Virus record (IMG/VR): IMGVR_UViG_3300044712_001102
Span: 1 to 36,878 of that record
DNA from: a virus
DNA length: 36,878 nt
Strand: one strand, 5' to 3'
Position 1 is the first letter of the stretch; each line of letters begins with the position of its first letter. This document shows, piece by piece, positions 1-7,530 of the stretch. Below the pieces are notes generated by a model, which ran no database searches, was not told the origin of the DNA, and saw only the letters and a list, made by a program, of their open reading frames with translations. The position numbers were made by a program, and so were the translations under genes.

Positions 1-247
1 TTTTCCGATCTTGCTGACCTTGAGGCACATATCGAGCTGAGTGCTGCAATAGGTGCTTGGACTCTCCGCCAGGGTGGCAGAAGTGCCCTTGACGCGCACA
101 AACGCCGACGAACCGGCGCGCATGGTGGCCAGGATTCCCATCCCGGCGGCGTCTGCCTCCACCTTCATCTTCAGCTTGAACGCCGGGCGACCTTCAACGA
201 CGGTGACAAACGACGGATTCGCGCTGTCGATGTTCCACAGCGCTTTG
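1..247. repeat. Terminal direct repeat (copy 1), circular-contig overlap
   Basis: The first 247 bases recur at the right edge (36632-36878) with a single difference: G at 120 against A at 36751. Both copies lie inside the tail-tube gene, whose reading frame continues perfectly across the join. This is what an assembler leaves when it walks round a circular or circularly permuted genome. It is unlikely to be a true packaged terminal repeat, because it falls in the middle of a structural gene. Confidence 0.9.
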
Positions 248-867
248 ATCTGCCGGTCGAAGCTGACGGTCAATTCTAAAACACGAGTCAGCTTCGTCGA
301 TCCGATACCAGCACCGGAAGTATCCAGGTAGACGACGAATTCGGATGGATTCATCGGCACCGGAGCCGGATCTGCCAGGGACCCGGTCATAGAGAACGCA
401 TCCGTATACTTCTGCCCAACTCCCTTCCCGCTGACCTTAGCCTCTTTCCGAGTGAGCTTAAATTCCAACGAGGTAAACATTCCATGCGCCCAGCGGGCCC
501 CCCGGACACTCGATCCGCTCTCCATCGTAAACGCGGCCATCGTATCCGGACCGTCGGTATCCGGCGTGATGGCCCACGTTTTTGCCGTGCTCGCTCCCGT
601 CGGAGAGACCACCCCCAGCAGGCTGCTGAGGATGTAGATCATTTCGTTGTAATCAGGCACCCCATCGTATCCGAAATCGGTCCAGTCCTGACCCACCTGC
701 GCTACTAACGGGTATTTGAACCCATCCGGAGAAAACGTCTTGACGTCAACTTTCGGCTCCGGAGTGATTTTTATACTCCCCAGCCGTTTGGTAGCCGCTA
801 CCGCAGTCCCCGGAGCGGACTCTTTCCCGATCTGACAGATCTCAAAAACGGAACTTCGCTCCGTCAT
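1..867 (-). CDS. Major tail tube protein (N-terminal part; gene wraps round the circle)
   Basis: The gene starts at ATG 867-865 behind a GGAGG site five bases upstream and reads without a stop to base 1. Through the circular join it continues at 36631 and stops (TAA) at 36518, giving 326 residues in all. It would form the tube of a non-contractile or long flexible tail. The evidence is its place between the tail-terminator gene and the G/GT chaperone genes, its size, and a beta-rich sequence with acidic, Gly/Thr-rich segments typical of tail tube proteins. The middle reads like an Ig-like or tube beta-sandwich, but no signature motif fixes the family. The single base difference between the two terminal copies changes one residue (Arg here, Cys in the right-hand copy). 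Function is inferred mainly from gene order. Confidence 0.75.
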   Translation of the reverse strand, partial: MTERSSVFEICQIGKESAPGTAVAATKRLGSIKITPEPKVDVKTFSPDGFKYPLVAQVGQDWTDFGYDGVPDYNEMIYILSSLLGVVSPTGASTAKTWAITPDTDGPDTMAAFTMESGSSVRGARWAHGMFTSLEFKLTRKEAKVSGKGVGQKYTDAFSMTGSLADPAPVPMNPSEFVVYLDTSGAGIGSTKLTRVLELTVSFDRQIKALWNIDSANPSFVTVVEGRPAFKLKMKVEADAAGMGILATMRAGSSAFVRVKGTSATLAESPSTYCSTQLDMCLKVSKIGK

Positions 868-876
868 AATGCCTCC

Positions 877-1284
877 CTATTGCGCATTGATCCGATAGAT
901 ACCGCCCAGGTGGCGGTACTGAACCCCGTCCTGAATCTCCACCTCAGAGAACGGATTCTCTCTGATACACGACAGGACAATTCCACCGGCAACAACTCCG
1001 CTTTTTCTCTCCAACAGCGTATCCAGCCGATTGGCAATGTTTTCCAGGGCCACAAAGGACGCCCCCATTCCGACGGCTTTCACGATGTACGAGAAACCTG
1101 TCATGATCCGCACATCGACCGCCCGCACATCGTTCCCCGACGATTTGACCATTACCACATAGGGCATAGTCGCGTCGTTCGGCGCTACATGGCTGAAAAT
1201 CCTATCGGCTACATAGCCGTGCAGGGTGGAATCAGCGGCTAAAATACTGTAGATCCAATGCTCTACGGTTACCTGTTCGCTCAT
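877..1284 (-). CDS. Tail terminator / tail completion protein (DUF3168-like)
   Basis: A 135-residue protein beginning MSEQVTVEHWIYSILAADST. Size, the N-terminal helix, and a following strand-rich region (about residues 38-75) containing PYVVMVKSSG are typical of tail-completion proteins of the DUF3168/gp17 type, which cap the tail tube and join it to the head connector. It sits exactly where such proteins lie in siphovirus operons: after the gp10-like gene and ten bases before the tail tube gene. Its ATG overlaps the end of the upstream gene by four bases (ATGA), indicating translational coupling. It stops with TAG. Assignment rests on position plus general resemblance. Confidence 0.7.
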   Translation of the reverse strand: MSEQVTVEHWIYSILAADSTLHGYVADRIFSHVAPNDATMPYVVMVKSSGNDVRAVDVRIMTGFSYIVKAVGMGASFVALENIANRLDTLLERKSGVVAGGIVLSCIRENPFSEVEIQDGVQYRHLGGIYRINAQ

Positions 1285-1793
1285 AGGAACAACTTCTCCA
1301 TTTCCTGAAAAAACGCATCCCGTTCCTCATCGACCGCAGGCGCCAGGAATGGCCGCGGCTCGAGTTTTGCGCCGCCGATCTCCAGGAATAGACCGGCCTC
1401 ATTGACCACATTGACCAACGCTACCAACTCGCTCTCCATCGCCATCTCAATGCTGTTTACCAGCAGCCCATAATCGACGGCCGGAGACTCCCCCGGCGCG
1501 CTGGCCTGGTGATATTTATATCCGGTGACGAAATATTTCCGCCCTCGGTTGATCCCCCACTTCATGCCCCGATTGTGATATTGGCGCGCTGCCTCAGAAT
1601 TCATTCCGGTATATTTCCGCGTCTGGCCCCGGATGTACAGCCTTCCGCTCTTCGGTTCCCGCATCGACTGTTTGATTCTCCGCACCACGCGCAGCGCAGT
1701 TCTGCCCACGATGACGCTGGCCTTCTGCTGCATCAGTTCCGTCATCGAGTTAATCTTTGTGGTGTCATAACTGAGAGTAACGTTCCCGCTCAT
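1281..1793 (-). CDS. HK97 gp10-like head-tail/neck protein
   Basis: A 170-residue protein starting at the ATG that overlaps the upstream stop (TGATG); a GTG one codon earlier is a less likely start. It contains a basic helix after residue 20 (about 25-45, ending in RRIKQSMREP) and the segment GLFLEIGGAKLEPRPFLAPA (about 134-153). That segment matches the well-known 'G..EfGt....PRPFlrPA' signature of HK97 gp10-like minor tail or neck proteins. Such proteins act at head-tail joining or tail completion. Neighbours are the stopper upstream and the tail terminator downstream, the usual order. There are no obvious anomalies. Confidence 0.78.
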   Translation of the reverse strand: MSGNVTLSYDTTKINSMTELMQQKASVIVGRTALRVVRRIKQSMREPKSGRLYIRGQTRKYTGMNSEAARQYHNRGMKWGINRGRKYFVTGYKYHQASAPGESPAVDYGLLVNSIEMAMESELVALVNVVNEAGLFLEIGGAKLEPRPFLAPAVDEERDAFFQEMEKLFL

Positions 1794-2158
1794 CACAGCA
1801 CCTTATTGACCGTCACCTGACGGCCCGTCTCCAGCGTATGCGGAGCGCCGGCGCTGACGACTTCATAGGTGACTCCTCCGCTCACGATCCTGTCAGAGAC
1901 CAGCACGTTTGTCCCTGCCGGTACCGTAATGATAAACTGCTGGCTCATCGCGATTCGCTCAGCAATGTCCAGATCCCGGCCTCGAATGACCTGAGGCGTA
2001 ACGCGGCAGGCCACGGTCGCAACCGTGGCCCATGTTTCCGTCTGGCCCCCGGCGCCGTCCGATGCCTGGGTGAGCCGCGTAACCGCGCAGCTGTCGAACA
2101 TCGACGACTGGGCCGTCGCCCGCATCCGCGCCAGTTCATCAGCGGTAAAGGCGCGCAT
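1793..2158 (-). CDS. Head-tail stopper / head closure protein
   Basis: A 121-residue protein with an N-terminal helix (MRAFTADELARMRATAQSSM) followed by a beta-barrel-like half containing DGAGGQTETWATVATVACRV and a C-terminal strand pattern near GVTYEVVSAG. This resembles the SPP1 gp16/HK97-type head-tail stoppers, in which 'DxxGgxtxtwxxxxtvxcrv' is a recurrent pattern. It would close the portal channel after packaging and provide the docking face for the tail. It lies one base after the adaptor gene's stop and overlaps the gp10-like gene. The start uses GGAGCCTGTAAG as Shine-Dalgarno region, part of which is inside the previous gene. Confidence 0.7.
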   Translation of the reverse strand: MRAFTADELARMRATAQSSMFDSCAVTRLTQASDGAGGQTETWATVATVACRVTPQVIRGRDLDIAERIAMSQQFIITVPAGTNVLVSDRIVSGGVTYEVVSAGAPHTLETGRQVTVNKVL

Positions 2159-2159
2159 C

Positions 2160-2573
2160 TTACAGGCTCCCCACCAGGCCCGGATGCGGATCCGGGCTCA
2201 TATGTTGAGTGATGGTCCGCGCGCTGCGCCGGGACCGGTAATACCGTTCCCGCTTCGTGTACTGCTCGAATGCCTGGTTTCTGTTGAACGTGGCCCCATC
2301 CGCGCTAAACGCATAGTCACCGGCCAGCGCTGCCGCTTTCTCGCCCCAGATGTCGGCGGCGGCAGCGCATAAATCATAGGTCGGCACCCAGCTCTCATTG
2401 ACCGTTTTTTCCGGAGGAGTTCCCCCGCTGTAGTAATACGGCTCCTGGCCCAAATCATCCACCAGGGGATAGCGTTCGATAAACCCCTGGATCAAAACAT
2501 CCGTATAGGTTGTCGTTGTGGGCTCCGCTATCATCCGCCGCACCTCTGCAATTTGCGCCGCCGTTGCCGTCAT
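2160..2573 (-). CDS. Head-tail adaptor (connector) protein
   Basis: A 137-residue, largely helical protein starting MTATAAQIAEVRRMIAEPTT. The N-terminal helix pair followed by TYTDVLIQGFIERYPLVDDL is typical of the gp6/gp15-type adaptor that binds the portal ring ('...lR.lig....Ysd..l...i'). The tail is basic (YTKRERYYRSRRSARTITQH). An AGGAGG site lies six bases upstream of the ATG. It is followed after one base by the stopper gene. It also has AAAADIWGEKAAALAGDYAF (about 70-90), matching the 'aA..l...aa..a......dg' helix of this family. Assignment is by pattern plus position. Confidence 0.68.
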   Translation of the reverse strand: MTATAAQIAEVRRMIAEPTTTTYTDVLIQGFIERYPLVDDLGQEPYYYSGGTPPEKTVNESWVPTYDLCAAAADIWGEKAAALAGDYAFSADGATFNRNQAFEQYTKRERYYRSRRSARTITQHMSPDPHPGLVGSL

Positions 2574-2581
2574 ACCGCCTC

Positions 2582-2989
2582 CTAGAGTCTCACGTAATCG
2601 ACCAGCAACATGGCGTCGAGACCCACGGTGCTGGCCGAACCCGTCAGGGTGATGTATTTACCGCTCTCCCACAGCGCCGGGGCCGTGATGGCCGTTTTGG
2701 CGCTGTTCTGCATGACGTGCCCGTTGTAGCACGTATTGGCGCTGACGCCGTTCATAGCCAGAGCATTGATGATGTCGTTGGCCGAACTGGACGCATCCGC
2801 CGCCACGCCGATGGTAATCGTAGCCGCGCCCGTGCTGGCCGTGAAAACGATCAGCGTGGTCCGCAGGATCAACACACTCTTCCCCTCCGGGTTGGGCTGC
2901 GCGCCCAGACCCGCCGCCGCCGCGCTGGCCGCCCCGGTGATCCGGATAGCCAACTGGCCCCGACCTTCTGTTTCAACAGCAATAGCCAT
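2582..2989 (-). CDS. Small beta-rich virion protein, possible head decoration protein
   Basis: A 135-residue protein rich in Ala, Thr, Ser and Val (for example TLIVFTASTGAATITIGVAA) with alternating hydrophobic strands and almost no charged core, as in capsid-decoration or small head proteins. It follows the beta-helix gene and precedes the connector genes. It has a strong Shine-Dalgarno (AAGGAGAAG). It shares its overall style (short, Ala/Gly/Thr-rich, ending in a strand of V/L residues) with the 102-residue product at 7222-7530. I do not recognise the family; virion location is inferred from the operon. Confidence 0.5.
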   Translation of the reverse strand: MAIAVETEGRGQLAIRITGAASAAAAGLGAQPNPEGKSVLILRTTLIVFTASTGAATITIGVAADASSSANDIINALAMNGVSANTCYNGHVMQNSAKTAITAPALWESGKYITLTGSASTVGLDAMLLVDYVRL

Positions 2990-3001
2990 CGTCTCTTCTC
3001 C

Positions 3002-3949
3002 TTATGCCGTGGCCGAAACCACAAATTGACCGGCATTCCCGCCGCCGGTGATGACCCCGTTATCGAGGTAGACGCCGCCGCGATTGTTGCCCTCCCAATC
3101 GGTCGCCCCGATCGAGACGCAGCGCCGCAGCAACAGCCGCTTGTTGGCCGAATCGAACCCGGCCGGGATGGTGATGGCCTCCGTCAGGGCGGTCGAGGCC
3201 AGGTTCACGAACAGGCAATCCTCAAAAATCGTGAACCGATCGATTCCCGTGATGGCTTCCAGTTCGATGAATTTGGCAGCCGCGTGACCGGCAAACAGGG
3301 AGAAAACACAGTTGCGGAAAACATTGCGCGCCGCCGCGCTGGCCATCAGCATCCCGGCCATCCCTGTGGCAGCCGCGATGGTGTCAACACCGATCACACA
3401 ATCGACGAAGGTGTTTTCCTCAGCGCCGTTCAGGCGCAGGCTGGCCCCGCCGTCGATGGCCTGGGCGGCATGGCCGCCCCCGGCGAAATGGCAGTTCTCA
3501 AAATAGTTCCGCCCGCCGGACACCTCCACATTGATCAGGCTGGTCGCGTCATTGACGCCCTGGAAAATGTAGAGATTTTTGAAAATACAGCCCGTGGCTG
3601 TGATCGAGACCAACGGGGAAAGGCCGGTGGCGCTGGCCCCCTGGAAAATCCGCGCCCGCTGCGCCACCATCGTGGGCGCGCACAGGCCGATCAGATGCGT
3701 GTAGTTTTTCGCCCAGACCAGCTGAGCAGTCAGCGTGATCCCACTGGACCCGGCCACATACAGCACCACATCGTGCTGGTTGGCGACGCACTTGGCGTAG
3801 GCCGCCTCCAGCGTGGCCAGCGGCTGCTCGAACCGGTCTCCGGGATTCGTATCGCTCCCGTTGGCCGGATCGACGATATAGACGTTGCTGTTTTTCCCCC
3901 GGGGAATCCCCGTGAGATAGCTCTGCGCAATCCGTGGATAGAGTCCCAT
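3002..3949 (-). CDS. Right-handed beta-helix virion protein in the head module
   Basis: A 315-residue protein. Near the N terminus, NVYIVDPANGSDTNPGDRFE is the classic entry of parallel beta-helix proteins ('yyVdp.nGsD.npGt...P'). It is followed by repeated short strands ending in Asn or Cys (KNLYIFQG, RNYFENCHFAGG, NTFVDCVIG, RNVFRNCVFS, TIFEDCLFVN), spaced about 25-30 residues as successive helix turns. Such folds occur in tail spikes and pectate lyases, but here the gene lies between the capsid gene and the decoration/connector genes. A head fibre or capsid-surface glycan binder is therefore more likely than a tail spike. There is no signal peptide. AGGAGG precedes the ATG by six bases. 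Enzymatic activity cannot be judged. Confidence 0.7.
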   Translation of the reverse strand: MGLYPRIAQSYLTGIPRGKNSNVYIVDPANGSDTNPGDRFEQPLATLEAAYAKCVANQHDVVLYVAGSSGITLTAQLVWAKNYTHLIGLCAPTMVAQRARIFQGASATGLSPLVSITATGCIFKNLYIFQGVNDATSLINVEVSGGRNYFENCHFAGGGHAAQAIDGGASLRLNGAEENTFVDCVIGVDTIAAATGMAGMLMASAAARNVFRNCVFSLFAGHAAAKFIELEAITGIDRFTIFEDCLFVNLASTALTEAITIPAGFDSANKRLLLRRCVSIGATDWEGNNRGGVYLDNGVITGGGNAGQFVVSATA

Positions 3950-3958
3950 GATAGCCTC

Positions 3959-4897
3959 CTACGCTCCCAACACCGCGAACGGGTAGCGGGTAGCGCTGTT
4001 CCCGTTGATACGGTTGATGGGATTGGGAACCGCAAAACCCAGCCGCATGGTCAGCATCATCGCCGCCATCCGCTGCTGGAGTAGATTGTAGACGATTTTC
4101 CCGCTGGCGTCCTGAATGACGCCCTCAGTGAAGATGTCGAAATAGACATCCTGCCGCATCGAGTAGACCAGTTGCTGCCAATCCCCGGCAATCATGGGGT
4201 AGGTAGCCGACCCGGAGCCGTTGGTCGGGAAATAGGTCGTAGCTCCACCCAGGTTGTAGTTCTGACGATTAGCGGGATCGGCCACAAAGATGGGCTGACC
4301 GTCGCTATCCCGCGTCCCACGCAGTTTCCCCTTCATCGACAGGTGCGCGCAGACGCCGTTGACATCATAGCCGTCCGTCTCCACGACGGAGAAAAGGCCG
4401 CTTTCCCCCAGGATGGCGTCATAGAGATCCGGGAACGCGGCCTGGCTCACCAGATGACCGGCCGCGATCGCGGCCGGGACGATGGCCGTAGGCCACGCAG
4501 CCGGTTTATTGACAGCGTAGAGCATGGCCATATCGATGGCCGTCCCGGCCGCCGTCCGCATCTCCGGCTGCACCTGACTCCAGATCGGCACCCGCGAATC
4601 GCTGAGCACGTTCTTCGGGAGCGGCACGATACACGAAACATCCTTCGCGTAGATCGTCACATCGGTCCAGGCCATGTCCGTCGTTTGCACCAGGCCCTTA
4701 TCCCCATCGGGGAAATAGGCCGTAGCCAAAGCTGATAACACGGGCAGTTCAGTCTCATAGACCGTCATATCCCGCAACCGCCGCCCCATCCGCATCAGGA
4801 ACGAGGTCTCCGGAAGCGCATTGAGCAGCTCGTAGCTGACTTCGGTAGGGACCATACTCCCCACATCTTCGCGATTGATCACTCCATCGTAAGGCAT
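3959..4897 (-). CDS. Major capsid protein, HK97 fold
   Basis: A 312-residue protein starting MPYDGVINREDVGSMVPTEV. The order of elements fits HK97-family capsid proteins. There is a short N-arm, then the entry to the P domain (ELLNALPETSFLMRMGRRLR), an E-loop region with PVLSALATAYFPDGDKGLVQ, and the WTDVTIYAKDVSCIVPLPKN segment ('...f..v.l...kl.a.v.vs.el'). The C-terminal half contains LVYSMRQDVYFDIFTEGV, close to the usual 'd...y.i..r.g..i..s' strand. It follows the scaffold gene, has a perfect AGGAGG site, and comes ahead of the head decoration genes. Calling a family from pattern alone is sound here because context agrees. Confidence 0.88.
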   Translation of the reverse strand: MPYDGVINREDVGSMVPTEVSYELLNALPETSFLMRMGRRLRDMTVYETELPVLSALATAYFPDGDKGLVQTTDMAWTDVTIYAKDVSCIVPLPKNVLSDSRVPIWSQVQPEMRTAAGTAIDMAMLYAVNKPAAWPTAIVPAAIAAGHLVSQAAFPDLYDAILGESGLFSVVETDGYDVNGVCAHLSMKGKLRGTRDSDGQPIFVADPANRQNYNLGGATTYFPTNGSGSATYPMIAGDWQQLVYSMRQDVYFDIFTEGVIQDASGKIVYNLLQQRMAAMMLTMRLGFAVPNPINRINGNSATRYPFAVLGA

Positions 4898-4914
4898 TTC
4901 AAAATCCTCCTGGT

Positions 4915-5505
4915 TTATTTAACGTGGGCCCGGGCCCGGATATAGTCGTCCATCGACATTCCGGCGCCCTGCGATCCCTGCTGCGCCCCTGCCCCGGCAT
5001 TACCGCGGGGCGCCGGCGCGCTGGCCCGGAAAAGCTCCGGGTAAGTTTCCTTCAACTGCGTCCAGTTGATCCGGCCCCGTTGGTCGATCAACTGATCCTG
5101 CTGAGCGGCGATAAAGGCCAGCTTGACGCGGGTGCAACCCTGCTCGATGGCCTGTTCCGCGAAATCCGCCCGGGTCTCGGCGTCCTGAAGCTGTTTGGAG
5201 ATCCCCTCCAATTGTTTCTGGGCCTCGCTCCCGCTCTCCGCCTTTTTTGCCATCTCGGCGATTTGTTGACTCAGGCCTTTTTTCTCAGTGCGCTCCGACG
5301 CGAGCGCCGACCGCAGACCGGAAACATGCTCGTTGAACATGGCCTGCACGTCCTGAGGCTGCGCCGCGATCCATTGATCAAAGGTCTGCGGAGCCTGCGG
5401 CTGCGGCTGCCCCTGGCCCTGAGCCGGAGTATTCTGACCTCCCGTCGGCGTCCCGCCGTCCGGAGTCGTTCCATTACCGTTGCTGTTACCGTTTGGTGTA
5501 GGCAT
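4915..5505 (-). CDS. Capsid scaffold protein
   Basis: A 196-residue hydrophilic protein. Residues 1-40 are a low-complexity Pro/Gly/Gln/Asn-rich tail, residues about 60-125 are a long helical coiled coil (RSALASERTEKKGLSQQIAE), then comes a Gly/Ala/Gln linker and a short C-terminal segment, MSMDDYIRARAHVK. A disordered-coil-short-C-terminus plan immediately upstream of the capsid gene is standard for phage scaffolding proteins. The C-terminal helix is usually the capsid-binding part. CAGGAGGGCGAG precedes the ATG. No protease gene lies nearby, so the scaffold may leave intact or be removed by the MuF-region protein; this is inference. Confidence 0.8.
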   Translation of the reverse strand: MPTPNGNSNGNGTTPDGGTPTGGQNTPAQGQGQPQPQAPQTFDQWIAAQPQDVQAMFNEHVSGLRSALASERTEKKGLSQQIAEMAKKAESGSEAQKQLEGISKQLQDAETRADFAEQAIEQGCTRVKLAFIAAQQDQLIDQRGRINWTQLKETYPELFRASAPAPRGNAGAGAQQGSQGAGMSMDDYIRARAHVK

Positions 5506-5517
5506 CTCGCCCTCCTG

Positions 5518-6534
5518 TTATGCAGGCGTCCCGCCCGCGATTTCCCGCAATTGTTTGACCGGAGTCACCTGGGGAGTCGCTCCCCATACTGGATGTTGCT
5601 CCATCGTCAAAAACGAACTCAATCCGACCTGCCCGTCGCGCCACAATCCATATCCGGCGCCCAGAATATCCTCCTGGGTGGATACCGGCTGATCCTTGAG
5701 CCACGCCTCGCCGAATTTCCACTCCGGCTCCGCCTGGTTGGCGATGACCGGAATCCCGCTGCAGCGCCCCTGCGGATGATCGGGGATGGGTCCATAATAA
5801 ATGGTCCCTTCATCGGCCAGACAGGCCGCGCAAACGCGCCCATCGTGCGCTGCAATCCGCCGCTGTCCATTGACCATACCGGTGGCCTTGTATTGCTCCC
5901 AGGTGGCCATCCGGTAAATCCTCAACTGCTCTGTGCGGGCGATGGTGATGGCCGACCGGTACCCACCAGCCAGCGAGTCTTTAATCGCCCGGGCCGTGCG
6001 GATGGGGCTGATTCCCTGCGCCACGCTCTTCAGCAACTCCGCCTGAACCTTGTCAAAGGCCCCGGCCAGATCCGCCGCCACCCGCTCCCGCAGCAAATTC
6101 CCGATGGGCCGCCCGTCCCCGGCCAGCCCCGCAAAAATCTCCACGGCATCCGCCGGGAGCCGATTAAAGGCCCCCTTGACCTGAAGGCTCAGCAAATCGC
6201 TGGCGTTATCGATCCCCAGCGCCGCCAGGGACCGCTGCTCTCCTGTAATCACGCCGTCGGCATATCCGGCGTATTTCTGATATTCCTCGGCGACCTGCCG
6301 CCGCAGCTCCTGATAGCGGTCCATCCGGGCGATCATCCCTGGGGTAACCGTCTCTCCGGAGGCCCGCAGCGTCGCCACATCGCTGACCAGGCCGGATATC
6401 TGATCCGATAGCTGCCGCTCGACGCGCAGCCATGCCTGCGCCATCTCCCGCATCTGCGTCTCTTCGCGCCGGCGCAGCGCCTCGCGGAATTCGCGGGCCT
6501 GGAGAATGACCTGAGGATCGCTTATCGCTGGCAT
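5518..6534 (-). CDS. Minor head protein, Mu gpF-like (head morphogenesis)
   Basis: A 338-residue protein with a long helical N-terminal half and a C-terminal phage Mu F-like domain (about 200-290). The domain shows ITIARTEQLRIYR, then RRIAAHDGRVCAACLADEGT, then PDHPQGRCSGIPV. These match the signature 'R.E......a....y...g......w....d..vC..C......G....y......P.HP.CRC'. These proteins ride with the portal inside the procapsid and are thought to help head assembly or be injected. It sits between portal-proximal genes and the scaffold, the normal place. Cys residues and the His of the P-HP-C motif are present. The start follows GAGGGCTAAGCT, overlapping the stop region of the upstream gene. Confidence 0.88.
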   Translation of the reverse strand: MPAISDPQVILQAREFREALRRREETQMREMAQAWLRVERQLSDQISGLVSDVATLRASGETVTPGMIARMDRYQELRRQVAEEYQKYAGYADGVITGEQRSLAALGIDNASDLLSLQVKGAFNRLPADAVEIFAGLAGDGRPIGNLLRERVAADLAGAFDKVQAELLKSVAQGISPIRTARAIKDSLAGGYRSAITIARTEQLRIYRMATWEQYKATGMVNGQRRIAAHDGRVCAACLADEGTIYYGPIPDHPQGRCSGIPVIANQAEPEWKFGEAWLKDQPVSTQEDILGAGYGLWRDGQVGLSSFLTMEQHPVWGATPQVTPVKQLREIAGGTPA

Positions 6535-6537
6535 AGC

Positions 6538-7221
6538 TTAGCCCTCGTACTCATGGAATCCGATATAAAAATCCATCGTTCCTGTATTCTGTCCCACGGA
6601 CCATACCCGCGCCCAGCATTTAGTCCTGGCAGCCGCTCGCCGTGTCTGAATTGAAACCGGGGTCTCTTCAGTATTCACAGCCTGTGATTTGAATACAAAC
6701 TCAGTGTAGTTTCCTGCCGTCAGCGCCGCCGCGCCGGACTCTCCGAACGCAATCTGCACAAAATGCACCGCCCCGTCGTTCTCTATATCGGTAATCATCA
6801 TCCGATGGAGATCGAAATAGGCGGCCGCAGCCTGCACCGGAGTATCAGAACTCCCCACGATCTGCACCCACGCGCCCCAGGTGTTGTTCCCTCCGTCTAC
6901 CTGGAACGCTGCGGTTCCCGTTCCGATTCTGTCGGCGACGTGGGTTTCTCCCGATGGAACCGCCGCCCGGGCAAACCACTTCTCATAGGAATGCAGGTGG
7001 CGCTCGATCTCCCCGACCCGATAGGCCAGGGAATCCGCCACCCCCAGCAGCCCCAATGTGGCAATCCCGTCTATTTTGGCAATCCCCCCGCCGATCGATC
7101 CGACCGCGCTTCCGGTGGCCTTACCGGCTACCGCCGCCGCTACCTGATCGATCGTTCCAGCCGTCAGGCCCATGCTGTCTCCCGGCACCGCCGCCCCGCT
7201 GATTCCAGGTTTGATAGACAT
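6538..7221 (-). CDS. Virion-associated protein of unknown function
   Basis: A 227-residue protein. The N-terminal 65 residues are Gly/Ala/Ile-rich and look like an anchoring or flexible region. A short helix with YRVGEIERHLHSYEKWF (about 67-85) could trimerise. The C-terminal about 140 residues are strand-rich (WGAWVQIVGSSDTPVQ, YFDLHRMMITDIE, TMDFYIGFHEYEG) and look like a jelly-roll or lectin-like fibre head. The ATG directly follows the upstream TAA. Its place between portal and MuF genes suggests it is a head fibre or decoration protein. I do not recognise a family. Confidence 0.5.
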   Translation of the reverse strand: MSIKPGISGAAVPGDSMGLTAGTIDQVAAAVAGKATGSAVGSIGGGIAKIDGIATLGLLGVADSLAYRVGEIERHLHSYEKWFARAAVPSGETHVADRIGTGTAAFQVDGGNNTWGAWVQIVGSSDTPVQAAAAYFDLHRMMITDIENDGAVHFVQIAFGESGAAALTAGNYTEFVFKSQAVNTEETPVSIQTRRAAARTKCWARVWSVGQNTGTMDFYIGFHEYEG

Positions 7222-7530
7222 TTATGCCTCCAGGGTAACCGTCACGACGGCATCCGATCCGCCGGAGCGGATGAATTTCAACGCCTGGATATTCTCGTTG
7301 ACCAGCACCACGATGGTGCTCCCGGCATTGATGGGATGTCCGAACGTTGCCGTCGGCGCATCTCCGCTGTAGAGCATATTGACTCCGGCGCTGCTGGCGC
7401 TGATCACGGCGCTACGCGCTGCCGCCAGCTCCGCCGCCGTGAAACCGAAATCAGCGTGACTGAGGGCCTTTGCCACATTGCTCACCGTCGCATATCCCGC
7501 CGCCCGCGCTTTGTATCCGAACTCAGCCAT
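7222..7530 (-). CDS. Small virion protein of unknown function
   Basis: A 102-residue protein starting MAEFGYKARAAGYATVSNVA, with an Ala-rich helical first half (FGFTAAELAAARSAVISASS) and a strand-rich second half ending VVTVTLEA. Its ATG overlaps the portal gene's end by eight bases, and its own stop abuts the ATG of the next gene. The compact overlap pattern argues for a real, co-translated structural gene. It might be a partner or base for the following 227-residue fibre-like protein. No family was recognised. Confidence 0.5.
   Translation of the reverse strand: MAEFGYKARAAGYATVSNVAKALSHADFGFTAAELAAARSAVISASSAGVNMLYSGDAPTATFGHPINAGSTIVVLVNENIQALKFIRSGGSDAVVTVTLEA

Noticed and set aside
1-247. 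Packaged terminal redundancy (direct terminal repeats of a linear virion genome)
   Set aside because: The repeat is within a structural gene and behaves as an assembly overlap; true packaged ends cannot be told from this sequence.
2510-4084. Long plus-strand open frame of 524 codons
   Set aside because: It lies opposite the well-supported connector, decoration, beta-helix and capsid genes, crosses their ribosome sites, and its translation is low-complexity Arg/Gly/His/Pro-rich, typical of an antisense shadow in GC-rich DNA.
4924-6411. Plus-strand open frame of 495 codons
   Set aside because: Antisense to the scaffold and MuF genes, which have clear family motifs; the amino-acid mix is that of a shadow frame.
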